A stretch of 64,000 nucleotides of DNA from positions 62,001-126,000 of the forward strand of contig NZ_MZGS01000020.1 in the NCBI RefSeq assembly GCF_003111625.1, written 5' to 3'. The notes beneath the pieces are model-generated. The model searched no databases. It was not told the origin of the DNA and saw only the letters and a list, made by a program, of their open reading frames with translations. Positions 62,893 through 64,000 of the stretch are shown here, one piece after another. This stretch comes from Methanobrevibacter thaueri (GTDB lineage: Archaea > Methanobacteriota > Methanobacteria > Methanobacteriales > Methanobacteriaceae). The position numbers and the translations under genes are program-made. Position 1 is the first letter of the stretch. Each line of letters starts with the position of its first letter.

Positions 62893-64000
62893 TTATCTTT
62901 TAAAAATTTCGAAAAATGCCCTGAATGTGATAAGCAAAGGATATATTTCCAGCCTTCCGCTCCACATGTTGAACATCCCTATTATTTTTAACGGCCATTC
63001 CATTGTTTGTGATAGTTGTCCAATCTCCAAACCGATGTTACCCTGCATTGACATGGAGAAAAACAGTGAATCGAAAGGGTCATGACAGTAAAGACAGAAT
63101 GCAGCCCATGTGAATATGATGCACAGGCAGTAAAGGGTTATGTAGTTTCCGCTTTGTGTTGCGACCTTATCATCAAGTTTCCCCTTGGATTTAGGGTTTG
63201 GAATAACCGCTCCCCTCGGAGATATTATTTGACGCAGATTTCTATATATCCCCCTGGAAAAACTGATGACACGATTCAATTTGATTGCACCTACAGTGGA
63301 TCCGGTGGAACCGCCAATAAGCATCAGCATCATTATAATGAATATGACAAATGAAGGCCAGGCCCCCATTACAGTGGAACTCTCAATACTTGCCCCAGTT
63401 GTTGTAATGGCAGAAACCACCGTGAACAGGATGTCCATTGGAAGAATGTTTGATGCGAAATATATTAGCATTGATGTAACTGCAATCAGGCAAATCATCA
63501 CCTGAAACTGTGAATCATGAATTAATGATCTTCCGCGTGTCTTTATGATGTAAAAGTGAGCAAGGAAGCTTGTTGCCCCCAATACCATCAGGACCATTGT
63601 GATGAAATAGATTATGTCATTCTGGTAAAATCCTATGTTTGCGTTCTTGATGCTCATACCTCCGGTTGAGATAATGCTGAAGGTATTGCAGACCGCATCG
63701 AAAATAGGCATTCCGGCAAGAATGTATAGAACAATACCCAAGGCAGTATAAATAAAATAAATTATGATAGTATTTTTAAGAGTTGCCTTAGTGGATGGCT
63801 TTATACGGTCCTCACGGGCTTCTGATACATATAGCTTATGAGATGCGCTTCCGGGTTTTGCAACAAATGAAATAATAATAAGAACAACACCCAATCCCCC
63901 AATCCATTGTTGGAATGCTCTGAAGAACAGTATGCTGTATGGCAAAGCCTCCACATCAGCATAAATGGTAATTCCACTACCGGTTAAAGCTGACATGCAT
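62893..64000 (-). CDS. trkH: TrkH/KtrB-type potassium transporter membrane subunit (partial, 5' end beyond window)
   Basis: The visible 367+ residues cover most of a TrkH-type subunit. The selectivity-loop pattern appears repeatedly (SALTGSGITIY; SIISTGGMSI; SAITTTGASIE; a final GNIGLEIG loop). Typical helices include IYFIYTALGIVLYILAGM. It imports K+ with a TrkA-type cytoplasmic partner not seen here. The frame continues past the window end, so the start codon is not visible. Confidence 0.9.
   Translation of the reverse strand, partial: CMSALTGSGITIYADVEALPYSILFFRAFQQWIGGLGVVLIIISFVAKPGSASHKLYVSEAREDRIKPSTKATLKNTIIIYFIYTALGIVLYILAGMPIFDAVCNTFSIISTGGMSIKNANIGFYQNDIIYFITMVLMVLGATSFLAHFYIIKTRGRSLIHDSQFQVMICLIAVTSMLIYFASNILPMDILFTVVSAITTTGASIESSTVMGAWPSFVIFIIMMLMLIGGSTGSTVGAIKLNRVISFSRGIYRNLRQIISPRGAVIPNPKSKGKLDDKVATQSGNYITLYCLCIIFTWAAFCLYCHDPFDSLFFSMSMQGNIGLEIGQLSQTMEWPLKIIGMFNMWSGRLEIYPLLITFRAFFEIFKR

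Overview
The window looks like chromosome from a methanogenic archaeon of the order Methanobacteriales, most probably a gut or rumen Methanobrevibacter. The reasons are low GC, an archaeal histone-fold protein, TFB, Gar1, archaeal DnaG, a complete A-type (A1Ao) ATP synthase operon, an AqpM-type aquaporin, a CofA-type lactaldehyde dehydrogenase, a pseudomurein-binding-repeat protein, class III-signal-peptide pilin genes and two very large adhesin-like surface proteins. I saw no insertion sequences, prophage, rRNA or CRISPR array. One tRNA gene (Gln, TTG) is present.

Layout. 1-1.2 kb: ZPR1-type zinc-finger protein and an acidic histone-fold protein. 1.4-7.6 kb: divergent cell-surface genes, a 1528-residue beta-helix/DUF11 adhesin and a membrane-anchored pseudomurein-binding protein. 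7.7-15.3 kb: aquaporin, nitroreductase, PyrH and TatD with small Zn-ribbon and YbjQ-type genes, then TauE/SafE, a DMT exporter and an orphan membrane protein. 15.7-24.9 kb: a GT2/GT-B fusion glycosyltransferase, a TPR/zinc-ribbon protein, the gar1-tfb pair, an RraA-like protein, DnaG, BioY, DUF1284, tRNA-Gln and an ATP-grasp enzyme. 24.7-34.4 kb: the ATP synthase operon H-I-K-E-C-F-A-B-D on the minus strand, followed by a 49-residue membrane protein whose gene overlaps the ATP-grasp gene antisense.

34.7-42.7 kb is the most unusual metabolic region. A minus-strand run encodes an MmgE/PrpD-family enzyme, a U32-like protein, a lone class I fumarase/tartrate-dehydratase alpha-type subunit, a short citrate-synthase-fold (citryl-CoA lyase-like) protein and a nitroreductase. 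Upstream are two tandem copies of a two-gene membrane transporter (a DUF3100-type large subunit plus a small subunit of about 163 residues). Together they suggest uptake and conversion of a branched di- or tricarboxylate. I do not recognise this as a described methanogen pathway.

42.8-55.7 kb holds housekeeping and cofactor genes: TiaS, a DNA-binding regulator, SerA, a NadX-Thg1-JAMM operon, a PRC-barrel protein, a tRNA-binding-domain protein and CofA. It also has a tandem TMEM175-type channel pair and a minimal pilin/TadC-like pair. 55.8-64 kb carries a second giant adhesin with a 507-bp internal tandem repeat. The adhesin is flanked by a duplicated, truncated copy of the TadC-like gene start. 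Secreted, transglutaminase-like, esterase and TrkH-type K+ uptake genes complete the window; the last is cut by the window end.

All functional calls come from reading motifs and family resemblance by eye; no database search was run. Residue positions are counted by hand and should be read as approximate.
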